Below are positions 33,248 through 42,797 of a stretch of DNA of 64,000 nucleotides, piece after piece. The DNA is taken from positions 5,047,501 through 5,111,500 of the forward strand of contig NZ_CP162129.1 of NCBI RefSeq assembly GCF_040834005.1, written 5' to 3'. This DNA comes from Paenibacillus sp. PL2-23 (lineage in GTDB: Bacteria; Bacillota; Bacilli; Paenibacillales; Paenibacillaceae). The position numbers and the translations under genes are program-made. Position 1 is the first letter of the stretch; each line of letters starts with the position of its first letter. The notes beneath the pieces were generated by a model, which saw only the letters and a list, made by a program, of their open reading frames with translations, did no database searches and was not told the DNA's origin.

Positions 33248-36200
33248 TTATTCTACTACTACAGCTTCCGTCGCTTCATTCAGCTCCGCGGATTCTACAG
33301 CTTCCTCTTCCAGTCCAGCAAAACGAATGTTGCGGTAGCGCTGCATGCCCGTGCCTGCCGGGATCAGCTTACCGATAATAACATTCTCCTTCAGACCGAG
33401 AAGCTGGTCGACCTTGCCTTTGATCGCGGCATCCGTCAGGACACGAGTTGTCTCCTGGAAGGACGCTGCGGACAAGAACGAATCCGTCTCAAGGGACGCC
33501 TTCGTAATACCGAGCAATACCGGCTTTGCCACCGCAGGCTCCTTGTCGGCGAAGATGGCTTCGCTGTTAGCTGCTTCGTATTCATGCATGTCTACGAATG
33601 CGCCTGGGAGCAGCGTCGTATCGCCCGCGTCTACGATGCGGATCTTGCGAAGCATCTGCTTAATCATAACCTCGACGTGCTTGTCGTTGATCTCAACGCC
33701 TTGGTTACGGTATACGCGCTGTACTTCCTGCAGAATGTAATTCTGTACGCCGCGGATGCCCTTGATGCGAAGCATATCCTTCGGATCGATGGAGCCATCC
33801 GTCAGCTCGTCGCCCGCCTCGATCTGCTGGCCTTCCGTCACGCGGATACGCGAGCCGTAAGTAACAGCATACACCTTGGACTCAGCTTCGCCTTGCACTT
33901 CGATTTCGCGGCGGTCCTTCGCCTCGCGAATTTCCTTCACGACGCCGTCGAGCTCGGAGATAATCGCTTGGCCCTTCGGATTACGAGCCTCGAAGAGCTC
34001 CTGAATACGCGGAAGACCTTGCGTGATGTCATCGCCGGCAACGCCGCCCGTATGGAACGTACGCATCGTGAGCTGTGTGCCCGGCTCGCCGATGGATTGC
34101 GCCGCGATAATGCCAACCGCTTCGCCAATCTCAACATGCTTGCCAGTCGCCAGGTTACGGCCGTAGCAGATCTTACATACGCCGTGACGCGCGCGGCAGC
34201 TAAGCACCGAACGAATCTGCAGACGTTCAACGCCGGCAGTAACAATCGCTTCCGCTTTGTTCGAATCGATCAGCTCGTTCCGATTCACGATGACCTCGCC
34301 GGTCTTCGGATCGCGAACTGTCTCGAACGCGTAGCGGCCTTCAATACGATCGTACAGATCCTCGATAACCTCTTTGCCGTCTTGAATCTTCGCGACGGAG
34401 AAGCCTTTGTCCGTGCCGCAGTCGTCTTCGCGAACAATAACGTCTTGCGCGACGTCTACGAGACGACGTGTCAGGTAGCCGGAGTCAGCCGTACGAAGGG
34501 CTGTATCCGCCAGACCTTTCCGCGCGCCGTGCGTCGAGATGAAGTACTCGAGTACCGTCAGGCCTTCGCGGAAGTTCGATTTGATTGGCAACTCGATGAT
34601 TCGGCCGGACGGATTCGCCATCAGACCGCGCATGCCGCCGAGCTGGGTAATCTGCGATTTGTTACCCCGTGCTTTGGAGTCCACCATGAGCATGATGTTG
34701 TTGTAACGATCCATCGATCTCATAAGGATTTCGGTGATCTCGTCTTTACATTTGCTCCAGATGCCGATGATTCGGTCATAACGCTCTTCGTTCGTAATCA
34801 GACCGCGGCGGTACTGATTCATAACGGTAGCAACCTTCTCGTCGGACGCTTTCATAATCTCCACTTTTTCCTTCGGAATGATAACGTCGGATACACCGAT
34901 CGTGATACCCGCTTTGGTGGAATAAGTGAAGCCCAGCTGCTTAATGCGGTCAAGCGTAATTGCCGTAAGCGTCGTGTGATACTGACGGAAGCATTCGGCG
35001 ATAATCGTACCGAGGTAGTCCTTGCCTACCGCGCCCGCAGTTGGAAGCTCCTCCATAAACTTCTGAAGATCGGAGCCCTTCTCGTACACGAAGTACTTGT
35101 CAGGCGTGCCTTGCAGAAGGTTCACTTTGGTCGCTTCGTTGATATATGGGAAATCCTCTGGGAAGATTTCGTTGAAGATGACTTTGCCGACCGTTGTCGC
35201 CATCAGGGAAGCTTGCTGCTGCTCTGTGAAGTTTGTTTTCTTCAGCACCTTCACCGGAATGAAGATACGGGCATGCAGCGAAACGATGCCGCGCTGATAT
35301 GCGGAGATCGCTTCGTTCACAGACGCGAACACAGAGCCCGAGCCTTTGGCTTCCTTGTTGTCCATCGTCAGATAATACGATCCGAGAACCATATCCTGGG
35401 ATGGTGTAACAACCGGCTTGCCGTCCTTAGGGTTCAAGATGTTGCCCGATGCCAGCATAAGCAGACGGGCTTCCGCTTGCGCTTCCGCAGAGAGCGGAAC
35501 GTGAACGGCCATCTGGTCACCGTCGAAGTCGGCATTGTAGGCCGTACATACGAGCGGATGCAGCTTGATTGCGCGTCCCTCAACCAGAATCGGTTCGAAA
35601 GCCTGAATACCGAGTCTATGCAGTGTGGGGGCACGGTTCAGCAGAACCGGATGCTCCTTGATGACTTCCTCAAGCACATCCCATACCTCAGGGCTGACGC
35701 GTTCAACTTTGCGCTTCGCGCTCTTGATGTTATGGGCGAGGCCTTTGTTGACCAGCTCTTTCATAACGAACGGCTTGAACAGCTCAAGCGCCATTTCCTT
35801 CGGAAGTCCGCACTGGAACATCTTCAGGTTCGGTCCAACAACGATAACGGAACGACCGGAGTAGTCAACCCGTTTGCCCAGCAGGTTCTGACGGAAACGT
35901 CCCTGCTTACCCTTCAGCATATGGCTGAGCGATTTCAGCGGACGGTTGCCCGGACCTGTGACCGGACGGCCGCGGCGGCCGTTGTCGATCAGAGCGTCAA
36001 CCGCTTCCTGAAGCATACGTTTCTCGTTCTGTACGATAATGTCAGGAGCGCCCAGATCAAGCAGACGCTTCAGACGGTTGTTACGGTTGATGACACGGCG
36101 ATACAGATCGTTCAGGTCGGAGGTCGCGAAGCGTCCGCCGTCCAGCTGTACCATCGGACGCAGCTCCGGCGGGATGACCGGCAGCACATCAAGGATCATC

Positions 36201-36874
36201 CATTCCGGCGCGTTGCCGGAGTTGCGGAATGCCTCGATCACTTCAAGGCGCTTGATTGCGCGGTTACGGCGCTGGCCTTGAGCCGTACGCAGCTCTTCCT
36301 TCAGCTGCTCAAGCTCGCGTTCAACATCGATATCCTGAAGCAGCTTCTTCACCGCTTCGGCACCCATTCCAGCTTGGAAGCCGTAGCCGTATTTCTCGCG
36401 GTAGCTGCGATATTCCTTCTCGGACAGGAGCTGTTTCTTCTCCAGAGGCGTATCGCCTGGATCCGTCACAACATAAGATGCGAAATAGATAATTTCCTCC
36501 AGAGAACGAGGAGACATATCCAGCGCAAGACCCATACGGCTCGGGATGCCTTTGAAATACCAGATATGGGATACCGGAGCGGCAAGCTCGATATGGCCCA
36601 TCCGTTCACGGCGCACCTTCGCGCGCGTCACTTCAACGCCGCAACGATCGCAGACGACGCCTTTGTAGCGTACGCGCTTATATTTGCCGCAATGGCATTC
36701 CCAGTCCTTGGTCGGTCCGAATATCTTCTCGCAGAAGAGACCTTCCTTCTCAGGCTTGAGCGTTCTGTAGTTAATGGTTTCCGGCTTCTTGACTTCTCCG
36801 CGGGACCACGAGCGAATTTTATCCGGCGAAGCCAGACCAATTTTCATATACTCGAAGTTGTTCACGTCCAACAA
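33248..36874 (-). CDS. rpoC: DNA-directed RNA polymerase beta-prime subunit
   Basis: 1208 residues from a TTG at 36874 (AAGGAGG seven bases upstream), giving the standard N-terminus MLDVNNFEYMKIGLASP. Visible: the N-terminal zinc site CHCGKYKRVRYKGVVCDRCG, the catalytic NADFDGDQMAVHVPL with the three Asp that hold Mg, the bridge-helix/trigger-loop region near GEPGTQLTMRTFHTGG and a second cysteine set SCRARHGVCKICYG. C-terminal acidic tail. Transcribed 105 bp downstream of rpoB. Confidence 0.98.
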   Translation of the reverse strand: MLDVNNFEYMKIGLASPDKIRSWSRGEVKKPETINYRTLKPEKEGLFCEKIFGPTKDWECHCGKYKRVRYKGVVCDRCGVEVTRAKVRRERMGHIELAAPVSHIWYFKGIPSRMGLALDMSPRSLEEIIYFASYVVTDPGDTPLEKKQLLSEKEYRSYREKYGYGFQAGMGAEAVKKLLQDIDVERELEQLKEELRTAQGQRRNRAIKRLEVIEAFRNSGNAPEWMILDVLPVIPPELRPMVQLDGGRFATSDLNDLYRRVINRNNRLKRLLDLGAPDIIVQNEKRMLQEAVDALIDNGRRGRPVTGPGNRPLKSLSHMLKGKQGRFRQNLLGKRVDYSGRSVIVVGPNLKMFQCGLPKEMALELFKPFVMKELVNKGLAHNIKSAKRKVERVSPEVWDVLEEVIKEHPVLLNRAPTLHRLGIQAFEPILVEGRAIKLHPLVCTAYNADFDGDQMAVHVPLSAEAQAEARLLMLASGNILNPKDGKPVVTPSQDMVLGSYYLTMDNKEAKGSGSVFASVNEAISAYQRGIVSLHARIFIPVKVLKKTNFTEQQQASLMATTVGKVIFNEIFPEDFPYINEATKVNLLQGTPDKYFVYEKGSDLQKFMEELPTAGAVGKDYLGTIIAECFRQYHTTLTAITLDRIKQLGFTYSTKAGITIGVSDVIIPKEKVEIMKASDEKVATVMNQYRRGLITNEERYDRIIGIWSKCKDEITEILMRSMDRYNNIMLMVDSKARGNKSQITQLGGMRGLMANPSGRIIELPIKSNFREGLTVLEYFISTHGARKGLADTALRTADSGYLTRRLVDVAQDVIVREDDCGTDKGFSVAKIQDGKEVIEDLYDRIEGRYAFETVRDPKTGEVIVNRNELIDSNKAEAIVTAGVERLQIRSVLSCRARHGVCKICYGRNLATGKHVEIGEAVGIIAAQSIGEPGTQLTMRTFHTGGVAGDDITQGLPRIQELFEARNPKGQAIISELDGVVKEIREAKDRREIEVQGEAESKVYAVTYGSRIRVTEGQQIEAGDELTDGSIDPKDMLRIKGIRGVQNYILQEVQRVYRNQGVEINDKHVEVMIKQMLRKIRIVDAGDTTLLPGAFVDMHEYEAANSEAIFADKEPAVAKPVLLGITKASLETDSFLSAASFQETTRVLTDAAIKGKVDQLLGLKENVIIGKLIPAGTGMQRYRNIRFAGLEEEAVESAELNEATEAVVVE

Positions 36875-36979
36875 GGAGCAACCCTCCTTCGTCATGTATG
36901 ACTGTGTCTTATCAGAAGCTGAACTCCAACCGTGGCCCTGTATGCATACGGCCGCGGCTGAAGCTCAGTCCTCCGTTAT

Positions 36980-39900
36980 TTATTCAACGCCTGCTTCAGC
37001 GCCTTCTAAATTAAGATTGAGCTTATCGCCCGTAGCTTCGTCGTCATCGTCAATTTCCTTCATTTCGATCTCTTCTTCGTTCTCGGTCAGGATCTTAACG
37101 TCCATACCCAAGCTTTGAAGCTCCTTGATCAAAACCTTGAACGACTCCGGTACGCCTGGCTCCGGAACATTCTCGCCCTTGACGATCGACTCGTACGTCT
37201 TCACGCGGCCGACCACGTCATCGGATTTGACGGTAAGAATCTCTTGAAGCGTGTAGGCTGCGCCGTACGCCTCAAGCGCCCAAACCTCCATCTCGCCGAA
37301 GCGCTGTCCGCCGAACTGGGCTTTACCGCCGAGAGGCTGCTGCGTAACGAGTGAGTAAGGACCCGTCGAGCGGGCATGGATTTTGTCATCGACCATGTGC
37401 GCCAGCTTGATCATATACATGACGCCTACCGTCACTTCGCGCTCGAAGCTCTCGCCGGTACGTCCATCGTACAGAATCGTTTTGCCGTTACGCTGCATGC
37501 CGGCTTCTTCCATCGTATCGAATACGTCGTTCTCGCGAGCGCCGTCGAATACAGGAGTAGCGGCATGAATGCCGAGACGCTTGCACGCCATGCCAAGGTG
37601 AACCTCCAGCGCCTGGCCGATGTTCATCCGGGACGGTACGCCGAGCGGGTTCAGAACGACCTCAACAGGCGTTCCGTCCGGCAGGAACGGCATATCCTCT
37701 TCCGGCATGATACGCGCGATAACACCCTTGTTACCATGGCGTCCTGCCATCTTATCGCCTTCAGAAATCTTACGCTTCTGTGCGATATAAGCGCGAACCA
37801 GCTGGTTCACGCCCGGCGGCAGCTCGTCGCCGTTCTCGCGGGTGAACACCTTCACGTCTACGACGATACCGTCCGTACCATGCGGAACGCGGAGTGACGT
37901 ATCGCGAACCTCGCGCGCCTTCTCGCCGAAGATCGCATGAAGCAATCTTTCCTCGGCTGTCAGCTCCGTTACGCCCTTCGGCGTTACCTTGCCGACGAGA
38001 ATATCGCCAGCGCTGATCTCAGCGCCTACACGGATAATGCCGCGCTCGTCGAGATTGCGAAGAGCCTCTTCGCCGACGTTCGGAATATCGCGTGTAATCT
38101 CCTCAGGTCCCAGCTTCGTGTCGCGGGCTTCGGATTCGTATTCCTCGATGTGAATGGACGTGTACACGTCTTCCTTCACCAGCTTCTCGCTCAGGAGGAT
38201 GGCATCCTCGTAGTTGTAGCCTTCCCACGTCATAAACGCTACGACGACGTTGCGGCCCAGAGCCAAGTCGCCCATTTCGGTCGAAGGACCGTCGGCCAGA
38301 ATGTCGCCCTTCTTGATGACGTCGCCCTTACGGACGATAGGACGCTGGTTGATGCACGTGCCTTGGTTGGAACGCATAAATTTGTGCAGCTTATGCTTGA
38401 CCAGATCCCCGTTCACCGGCTTGCCGTCGATCATCTCGACGCGGCGCAGCCAGATCTCGTTCGCGGACGAGCGTTCGATGACACCGTCATATTTGGATAC
38501 GATACAGACGCCGGAATCCTTGGCTGCCTTGTGCTCCATGCCCGTGCCGACGAACGGCGCCTTCGGAATAAGGAGCGGAACGGCCTGCCGCTGCATGTTC
38601 GATCCCATCAGGGCGCGGTTGGAGTCGTCATTCTCAAGGAATGGAATGAGCGCTGTCGCAACCGATACGACCTGCTTAGGCGATACGTCCATGTAGTCGA
38701 CGCGGTCGCTTGGCATCGTCAGGATGTTGTCTGCCTGCTTCTTGTAACGCACGATCGTCTGCGCTTGCGCGAACTTGCCTTCTTCGGTCAGCTCCGCGTT
38801 CGCTTGCGCGATAACGTAGTTGTCCTCTTCATCGGCAGTCAGATAAGCGATCTGCTCCGTGACGATTCCCGTCTTGGGATCTACCCAGCGATATGGCGCC
38901 TCGATGAAGCCATATTCATTGATGCGGGCGAAGGTCGACAAGGAGTTGATCAAGCCGATGTTCGGACCCTCTGGCGTCTCGATCGGACACATACGGCCGT
39001 AGTGGGACGCATGGACGTCTCGGACCTCGAAGCCCGCGCGCTCGCGCGTCAGACCGCCCGGTCCAAGCGCGGACAGACGGCGCTTATGCGTAAGCTCAGC
39101 CAGCGGATTCGTCTGGTCCATGAACTGGGACAGCTGGGACGAGCCGAAGAACTCCTTGATCGAAGCGATAACCGGACGTATGTTGATCAGCGCCTGAGGC
39201 GTAATCGCGTTCGCGTCCTGAATCGACATTCTCTCGCGTACGACGCGCTCCATACGGGATAGACCGATACGGAACTGATTCTGCAGCAGCTCGCCTACAG
39301 AACGCAGACGACGGTTGCCCAGGTGGTCGATATCATCCGTGCTGCCAACACCGTGCAGCAGGTTGATGAAATAGTTGATCGAAGAGATAATGTCCGCAGG
39401 CGTAATATGCTTAACGGACTTATCGATGATGCCATTGGCGATGACCTTGATCACCTTCGTATCATCCAGCGGCGAGAATACACTAATCGCCTGCAGTGGA
39501 ATACTATCGGCATCCAGGACGCCGTTGGCGACATGGTACGTCTTGAAGCCCACGTTCGTCTCCAGCTTCTCCAGAATCTCATCCAGGAGACGACGGTCAA
39601 TCATCTGTCCCGTCTCGGCGATAATCTCGCCAGTGGACGGATCAACCAGATTCTCCGCAAGACGCTGATTGAACAGACGGTTCTTGATGTGGAGCTTTTT
39701 ATTTATTTTGTAACGGCCGACATTGGCCAGATCATAGCGTTTCGGGTCGAAGAATCGCGCGACCAGAAGGCTCTTCGCGTTGTCCAGCGTTGGAGGCTCG
39801 CCCGGGCGCAGACGCTCGTAAATCTCGATGAGCGCTTTCTCCGTGGAATCCGTGCTGTCCTTATCCAGCGTGTTGCGAATATACTCATCATGGCCGAGCA

Positions 39901-40525
39901 GATCCAGAATTTCAGCGTCTGTGCCGAATCCTAGCGCACGCAAAAGCACCGTTACCGGTATTTTCCGGGTCCGGTCAATACGAACGTAGATGATATCCTT
40001 GGCATCCGTCTCAAGCTCCAGCCAAGCGCCGCGGTTAGGGATAACCGTAGCCGTGTACGTTTTCTTCCCGTTCTTATCAACCTTCGTGCTGAAGTACACA
40101 CTTGGGGAGCGAACCAATTGGCTGACGATAACGCGTTCGGCGCCGTTAATGATAAACGTGCCCGTCTCCGTCATAAGCGGGAAATCGCCCATGAACACTT
40201 CTTGTTCCTTAACCTCGCCCGTTTCCTTGTTGAACAGACGTACCTTTACGCGTAGTGGAGCAGCGTATGTAACGTCGCGTTCTTTTGATTCATCCACCGA
40301 ATATTTCGGCTCGCCCAAGCTGTAGTCGATAAACTCAAGCGATAGATTACCCGTAAAGTCCGAGATCGGCGAGATATCCTGGAACAATTCGATCAAATCG
40401 TTGTCCAGAAACTTCTCGTACGATTTTTGTTGGATTTCAATCAGGTTCGGGACTTCCAGCACCTCTTTGATCCTTGCGTAGCTTCTCCGCTGACGCCGAC
40501 CATACTGAACAAGTTGTCCTGCCAA
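36980..40525 (-). CDS. rpoB: DNA-directed RNA polymerase beta subunit
   Basis: 1181 residues from a TTG at 40525, matching the family N-terminus M-x-GQLVQYGR; an ATG at 40543 with GGGAG upstream is a possible alternative adding six residues. The rifampicin region GSSQLSQFMDQTNPLAEL and THKRRLSALGPGG has the usual Asp, His and Ser residues, so no resistance substitution is evident. GHGNKGV-type motif reads GRHGNKGVIARI. The C-terminus is acidic. Confidence 0.97.
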   Translation of the reverse strand: MAGQLVQYGRRQRRSYARIKEVLEVPNLIEIQQKSYEKFLDNDLIELFQDISPISDFTGNLSLEFIDYSLGEPKYSVDESKERDVTYAAPLRVKVRLFNKETGEVKEQEVFMGDFPLMTETGTFIINGAERVIVSQLVRSPSVYFSTKVDKNGKKTYTATVIPNRGAWLELETDAKDIIYVRIDRTRKIPVTVLLRALGFGTDAEILDLLGHDEYIRNTLDKDSTDSTEKALIEIYERLRPGEPPTLDNAKSLLVARFFDPKRYDLANVGRYKINKKLHIKNRLFNQRLAENLVDPSTGEIIAETGQMIDRRLLDEILEKLETNVGFKTYHVANGVLDADSIPLQAISVFSPLDDTKVIKVIANGIIDKSVKHITPADIISSINYFINLLHGVGSTDDIDHLGNRRLRSVGELLQNQFRIGLSRMERVVRERMSIQDANAITPQALINIRPVIASIKEFFGSSQLSQFMDQTNPLAELTHKRRLSALGPGGLTRERAGFEVRDVHASHYGRMCPIETPEGPNIGLINSLSTFARINEYGFIEAPYRWVDPKTGIVTEQIAYLTADEEDNYVIAQANAELTEEGKFAQAQTIVRYKKQADNILTMPSDRVDYMDVSPKQVVSVATALIPFLENDDSNRALMGSNMQRQAVPLLIPKAPFVGTGMEHKAAKDSGVCIVSKYDGVIERSSANEIWLRRVEMIDGKPVNGDLVKHKLHKFMRSNQGTCINQRPIVRKGDVIKKGDILADGPSTEMGDLALGRNVVVAFMTWEGYNYEDAILLSEKLVKEDVYTSIHIEEYESEARDTKLGPEEITRDIPNVGEEALRNLDERGIIRVGAEISAGDILVGKVTPKGVTELTAEERLLHAIFGEKAREVRDTSLRVPHGTDGIVVDVKVFTRENGDELPPGVNQLVRAYIAQKRKISEGDKMAGRHGNKGVIARIMPEEDMPFLPDGTPVEVVLNPLGVPSRMNIGQALEVHLGMACKRLGIHAATPVFDGARENDVFDTMEEAGMQRNGKTILYDGRTGESFEREVTVGVMYMIKLAHMVDDKIHARSTGPYSLVTQQPLGGKAQFGGQRFGEMEVWALEAYGAAYTLQEILTVKSDDVVGRVKTYESIVKGENVPEPGVPESFKVLIKELQSLGMDVKILTENEEEIEMKEIDDDDEATGDKLNLNLEGAEAGVE

Positions 40526-40722
40526 CTTAACCTCACCCCTCATGTCTGTCTCCCAGCATCGATATTTACTGCGTTACCCTAGGACGGCCCAAGCCGCACT
40601 TTAGATAAATAAAGAAAAGCCCTTATCGAATATGTTCGAAAAAAGAGCATGTTCCGGCAGCTTACCGCACGCAGCGCGAGCATCGCGGTCTCATATCAAG
40701 TAATTTTGCCCAAAATGTAAAC

Positions 40723-40853
40723 ATTATACGTCAAATGCCAATAAAATATGCATTTTCGCGCTCAAAAATTACACTTGACATTTTAGTTAACTAAAGAGAT
40801 TTCAAGCAATTTTATGCTGACATTTTATAATACTACCATATTCAAAATGTCAA
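40723..40853 (-). promoter_or_regulatory. Promoter region of rpoB-rpoC
   Basis: Two candidates on the minus strand. The distal one has -35 TTGACA (40853-40848), about 17-18 bp spacing and -10 TTATAA/TATAAA (40830-40824). The proximal one has a perfect TATAAT (40728-40723) but only a poor -35. A leader of 170-280 bases would follow. No gene is seen in this 350-bp gap. Confidence 0.55.
40776..40852. repeat. Three TGACATTTT motifs and a 14-bp palindrome upstream of rpoB
   Basis: TGACATTTT occurs at 40776-40784 and 40818-40826 and inverted at 40844-40852 (the inverted copy includes the distal -35). TTTAGTTAACTAAA at 40782-40795 is a perfect palindrome. Centre spacings are about 42 and 26 bp. They may be regulator sites or chance in AT-rich DNA. 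Confidence 0.4.
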
Positions 40854-40875
40854 GTCAAATTATTTCTAGCGATTT

Positions 40876-41478
40876 TCAACCTTTTTTTTGCGCTCGGAAG
40901 ATTCGATAGCCTTTGTCCTTCGTAACCTCATCCACTTCTCCAAAAATAGCTTCAAGCTTTTCGTACGCGGACGGAGCGCCTTGCTTCTTCTGAATGACAA
41001 CCCACATGACGCCGCCATCGGCCAGTAGCTCATAGCCCTCTTCAAAGATCCGATGCACAACGGCTTTGCCGGCCCGAATAGGCGGATTCGTCAGGATCGC
41101 ATCGAAGCAATCACCCCGCACAGCTTCGAACAGATCGCTTTGGCGGATCGTAACGTTCGCAATCCCGTTGAGCCTAGCATTCTCCTTCGCCAATTCGACG
41201 GCTCTCTCATTAATATCGATCATCGTCACATGACCGCCAGCAGCAAGCTTCGCTGCCGTAAGCCCGATGGGTCCATATCCGCAGCCTACATCAAGCACCC
41301 GGTCATTCTCTCTCAGCTCCATCGCTTCAATGAGAACGCGGCTTCCATAATCGACTCCCGCCTTGGAGAATACGCCCGCATCCGTTACAAACTTCAATTC
41401 ATAGCCTCTCAGCTTGTCCCCATGGGTTTGACGGTTATGTGCCGTGCCCGGCGTCTTCGAATAATAATGATTCGACAA
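40876..41478 (-). CDS. Class I SAM-dependent methyltransferase (YbxB/RsmC-like)
   Basis: 200 residues from a TTG at 41478 (AAGGAGG seven bases upstream), giving MSNHYYSKTPGTAHNRQ, as in Bacillus YbxB. Visible: motif I VLDVGCGYGPIGL, motif II VTMIDINERAVELA and NPPIRAG, the catalytic NPPY-like motif of N2-guanine methyltransferases such as RsmC, which act on 16S rRNA. It lies between rplL and rpoB, as in Bacillus. The exact RNA target is inferred. Confidence 0.85.
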   Translation of the reverse strand: MSNHYYSKTPGTAHNRQTHGDKLRGYELKFVTDAGVFSKAGVDYGSRVLIEAMELRENDRVLDVGCGYGPIGLTAAKLAAGGHVTMIDINERAVELAKENARLNGIANVTIRQSDLFEAVRGDCFDAILTNPPIRAGKAVVHRIFEEGYELLADGGVMWVVIQKKQGAPSAYEKLEAIFGEVDEVTKDKGYRIFRAQKKG

Positions 41479-41518
41479 GTCTCGTCCTCCTTGACCGATA
41501 TGACCTGCAACATACAAC

Positions 41519-41552
41519 GAACCCCTTGAAACCTGAAGGTTTCAAGGGGTTC
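41519..41552 (-). terminator. Perfect hairpin after rplL
   Basis: GAACCCCTTGAAACC and GGTTTCAAGGGGTTC form a perfect 15-bp stem with a 4-base loop, placed between rplL and the methyltransferase gene. It lacks a T-run, so it may attenuate or protect a 3' end rather than terminate. Confidence 0.6.
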
Positions 41553-41602
41553 GTCAGCCTCGGACCGCAGGAAGCGAGCCGAGACTGGCTAAGTCCGTGC
41601 TA

Positions 41603-41965
41603 TTACTTCACTTCTACAGCTGCGCCAGCTTCTTCAAGCTTAGCTTTTACGCCGTTAGCTTCTTCTTCGCTAACTTTTTCTTTGATTGCTTTTGGTGCGT
41701 TGTCAACCAGGTCTTTTGCTTCTTTCAGGCCAAGACCAGTGATTTCGCGAACTACTTTGATAACGTTGATTTTGGAAGCGCCAGCGCTTGTCAAGATAAC
41801 GTCGAATTCTGTTTGAGCAGCAGCTTCAGCAGCGCCGCCGCCAGCTACTACTGCAACTGGAGCTGCAGCTGTTACGCCGAATTCTTCTTCGATTGCTTTA
41901 ACAAGATCGTTCAGTTCAAGAACAGTCATACCTTTGATTGCTTCTAGGATTTGCTCGTTAGACAT
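41603..41965 (-). CDS. rplL: 50S ribosomal protein L7/L12 (bL12)
   Basis: 120 residues: the N-terminal dimerisation helix (EQILEAIKGMTVLELNDLVK), an Ala/Gly hinge (AAAPVAVVAGGGAAEAAAQ) and the C-terminal factor-binding domain (KINVIKVVREITGLGLKEAK). The stalk protein recruits translation GTPases. It follows rplJ, whose product anchors it. Confidence 0.98.
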   Translation of the reverse strand: MSNEQILEAIKGMTVLELNDLVKAIEEEFGVTAAAPVAVVAGGGAAEAAAQTEFDVILTSAGASKINVIKVVREITGLGLKEAKDLVDNAPKAIKEKVSEEEANGVKAKLEEAGAAVEVK

Positions 41966-42051
41966 GGTATATACCTCCGAAAATTGGTTTAGTTTTTTTA
42001 TAACTCAATTATGAAGCTGGCCTGAGGCCTGGCTCCAGCAAAGCTGTAATC

Positions 42052-42555
42052 TTATGCGCCAGCTTCTTGTTTCTCTCCAACCGCTTTAACCGCAAGCGCG
42101 AAGTTGCGCATTGGAGCTTGAAGCACGCTGAGGAGCATGGAAAGCAAGCCTTCGCGGGAAGGAAGCTCTGCAAGCGCCTTGATTTCGTCAGCGCCTACCA
42201 CTTTACCTTCTACAACGCCGCCCTTCAGCTTCAGAGCGTCGTTCTTCTTCGCGAAATCGTTCAGGATTTTCGCAGGAGCAACAGCGTCTTCTCCGCTGAA
42301 TGCTACCGCTGTAGGTCCTGTAAGAATGTCGTTCAGCGACGTCAGTTCAGTACCTTCCGTAGCGCGGCGAACGATGGAGTTCTTCAGAACTTGGAACTCT
42401 ACGCCTGCTTCGCGAAGCTGCTTACGCAGCTCAGTCACTTGCGCAACGTTCAGTCCGCGATAGTCGGCAATAACTGTGCTCGGGCTCGAAGTGATCTTCG
42501 ACGCGACCAAAGCAACCGCTTCTTGTTTCTCTTGGATGATCTTAGCGTTAGCCAA
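42052..42555 (-). CDS. rplJ: 50S ribosomal protein L10 (uL10)
   Basis: 167 residues from a TTG at 42555 (AGGAGG eight bases upstream), giving MANAKIIQEKQEAVALV. Contains STVIADYRGLNVAQVTELRK and, at the C-terminus, the helix that binds L12 dimers. In many bacteria L10(L12) represses this operon by binding its leader; such a leader is present upstream. Confidence 0.96.
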   Translation of the reverse strand: MANAKIIQEKQEAVALVASKITSSPSTVIADYRGLNVAQVTELRKQLREAGVEFQVLKNSIVRRATEGTELTSLNDILTGPTAVAFSGEDAVAPAKILNDFAKKNDALKLKGGVVEGKVVGADEIKALAELPSREGLLSMLLSVLQAPMRNFALAVKAVGEKQEAGA

Positions 42556-42571
42556 ACTGTACACCTCCTGT

Positions 42572-42700
42572 AATAGTTATACATCCCGTGTATGTGATGA
42601 GTATTCCTCTCCTATGGTGCATGAGAAAGGCCTTCGCGGACAAAGCGAAGGCCATGATGTCGTCACACAATTGCGGCAGGCAAGCTGCCGCGAACTCGGA
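42572..42700 (-). promoter_or_regulatory. Ribosomal L10 leader (autoregulatory mRNA structure)
   Basis: The minus-strand RNA has GCGGCAG/CTGCCGC (42691-42673) and then GGCCTTCGC/GCGAAGGCC (42653-42629) followed by TTTCTC, which looks like an attenuator terminator. Position between rplA and rplJ and the final hairpin agree with the L10-leader family known in Firmicutes. Upstream GTTATGATAAAAT near 42710 may be a -10 region. Confidence 0.7.
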
Positions 42701-42797
42701 CATTTTATCATAACACCTCGGTAGGAAATTAAGTCCTCTCGGACACCTACTGTCTACGGTATGCGTGTTCGATTGTGAATCGGGTTCTCTCTCCGTC

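Noticed and set aside
33584..36901. Very long plus-strand open frame opposite rpoC (and a 583-codon one opposite fusA)
   Set aside because: Strong codon bias of the highly conserved minus-strand genes leaves the opposite frame open; the products show no family features.
36980..40525. Rifampicin-resistance type rpoB
   Set aside because: The resistance-determining residues visible are the usual wild-type ones.
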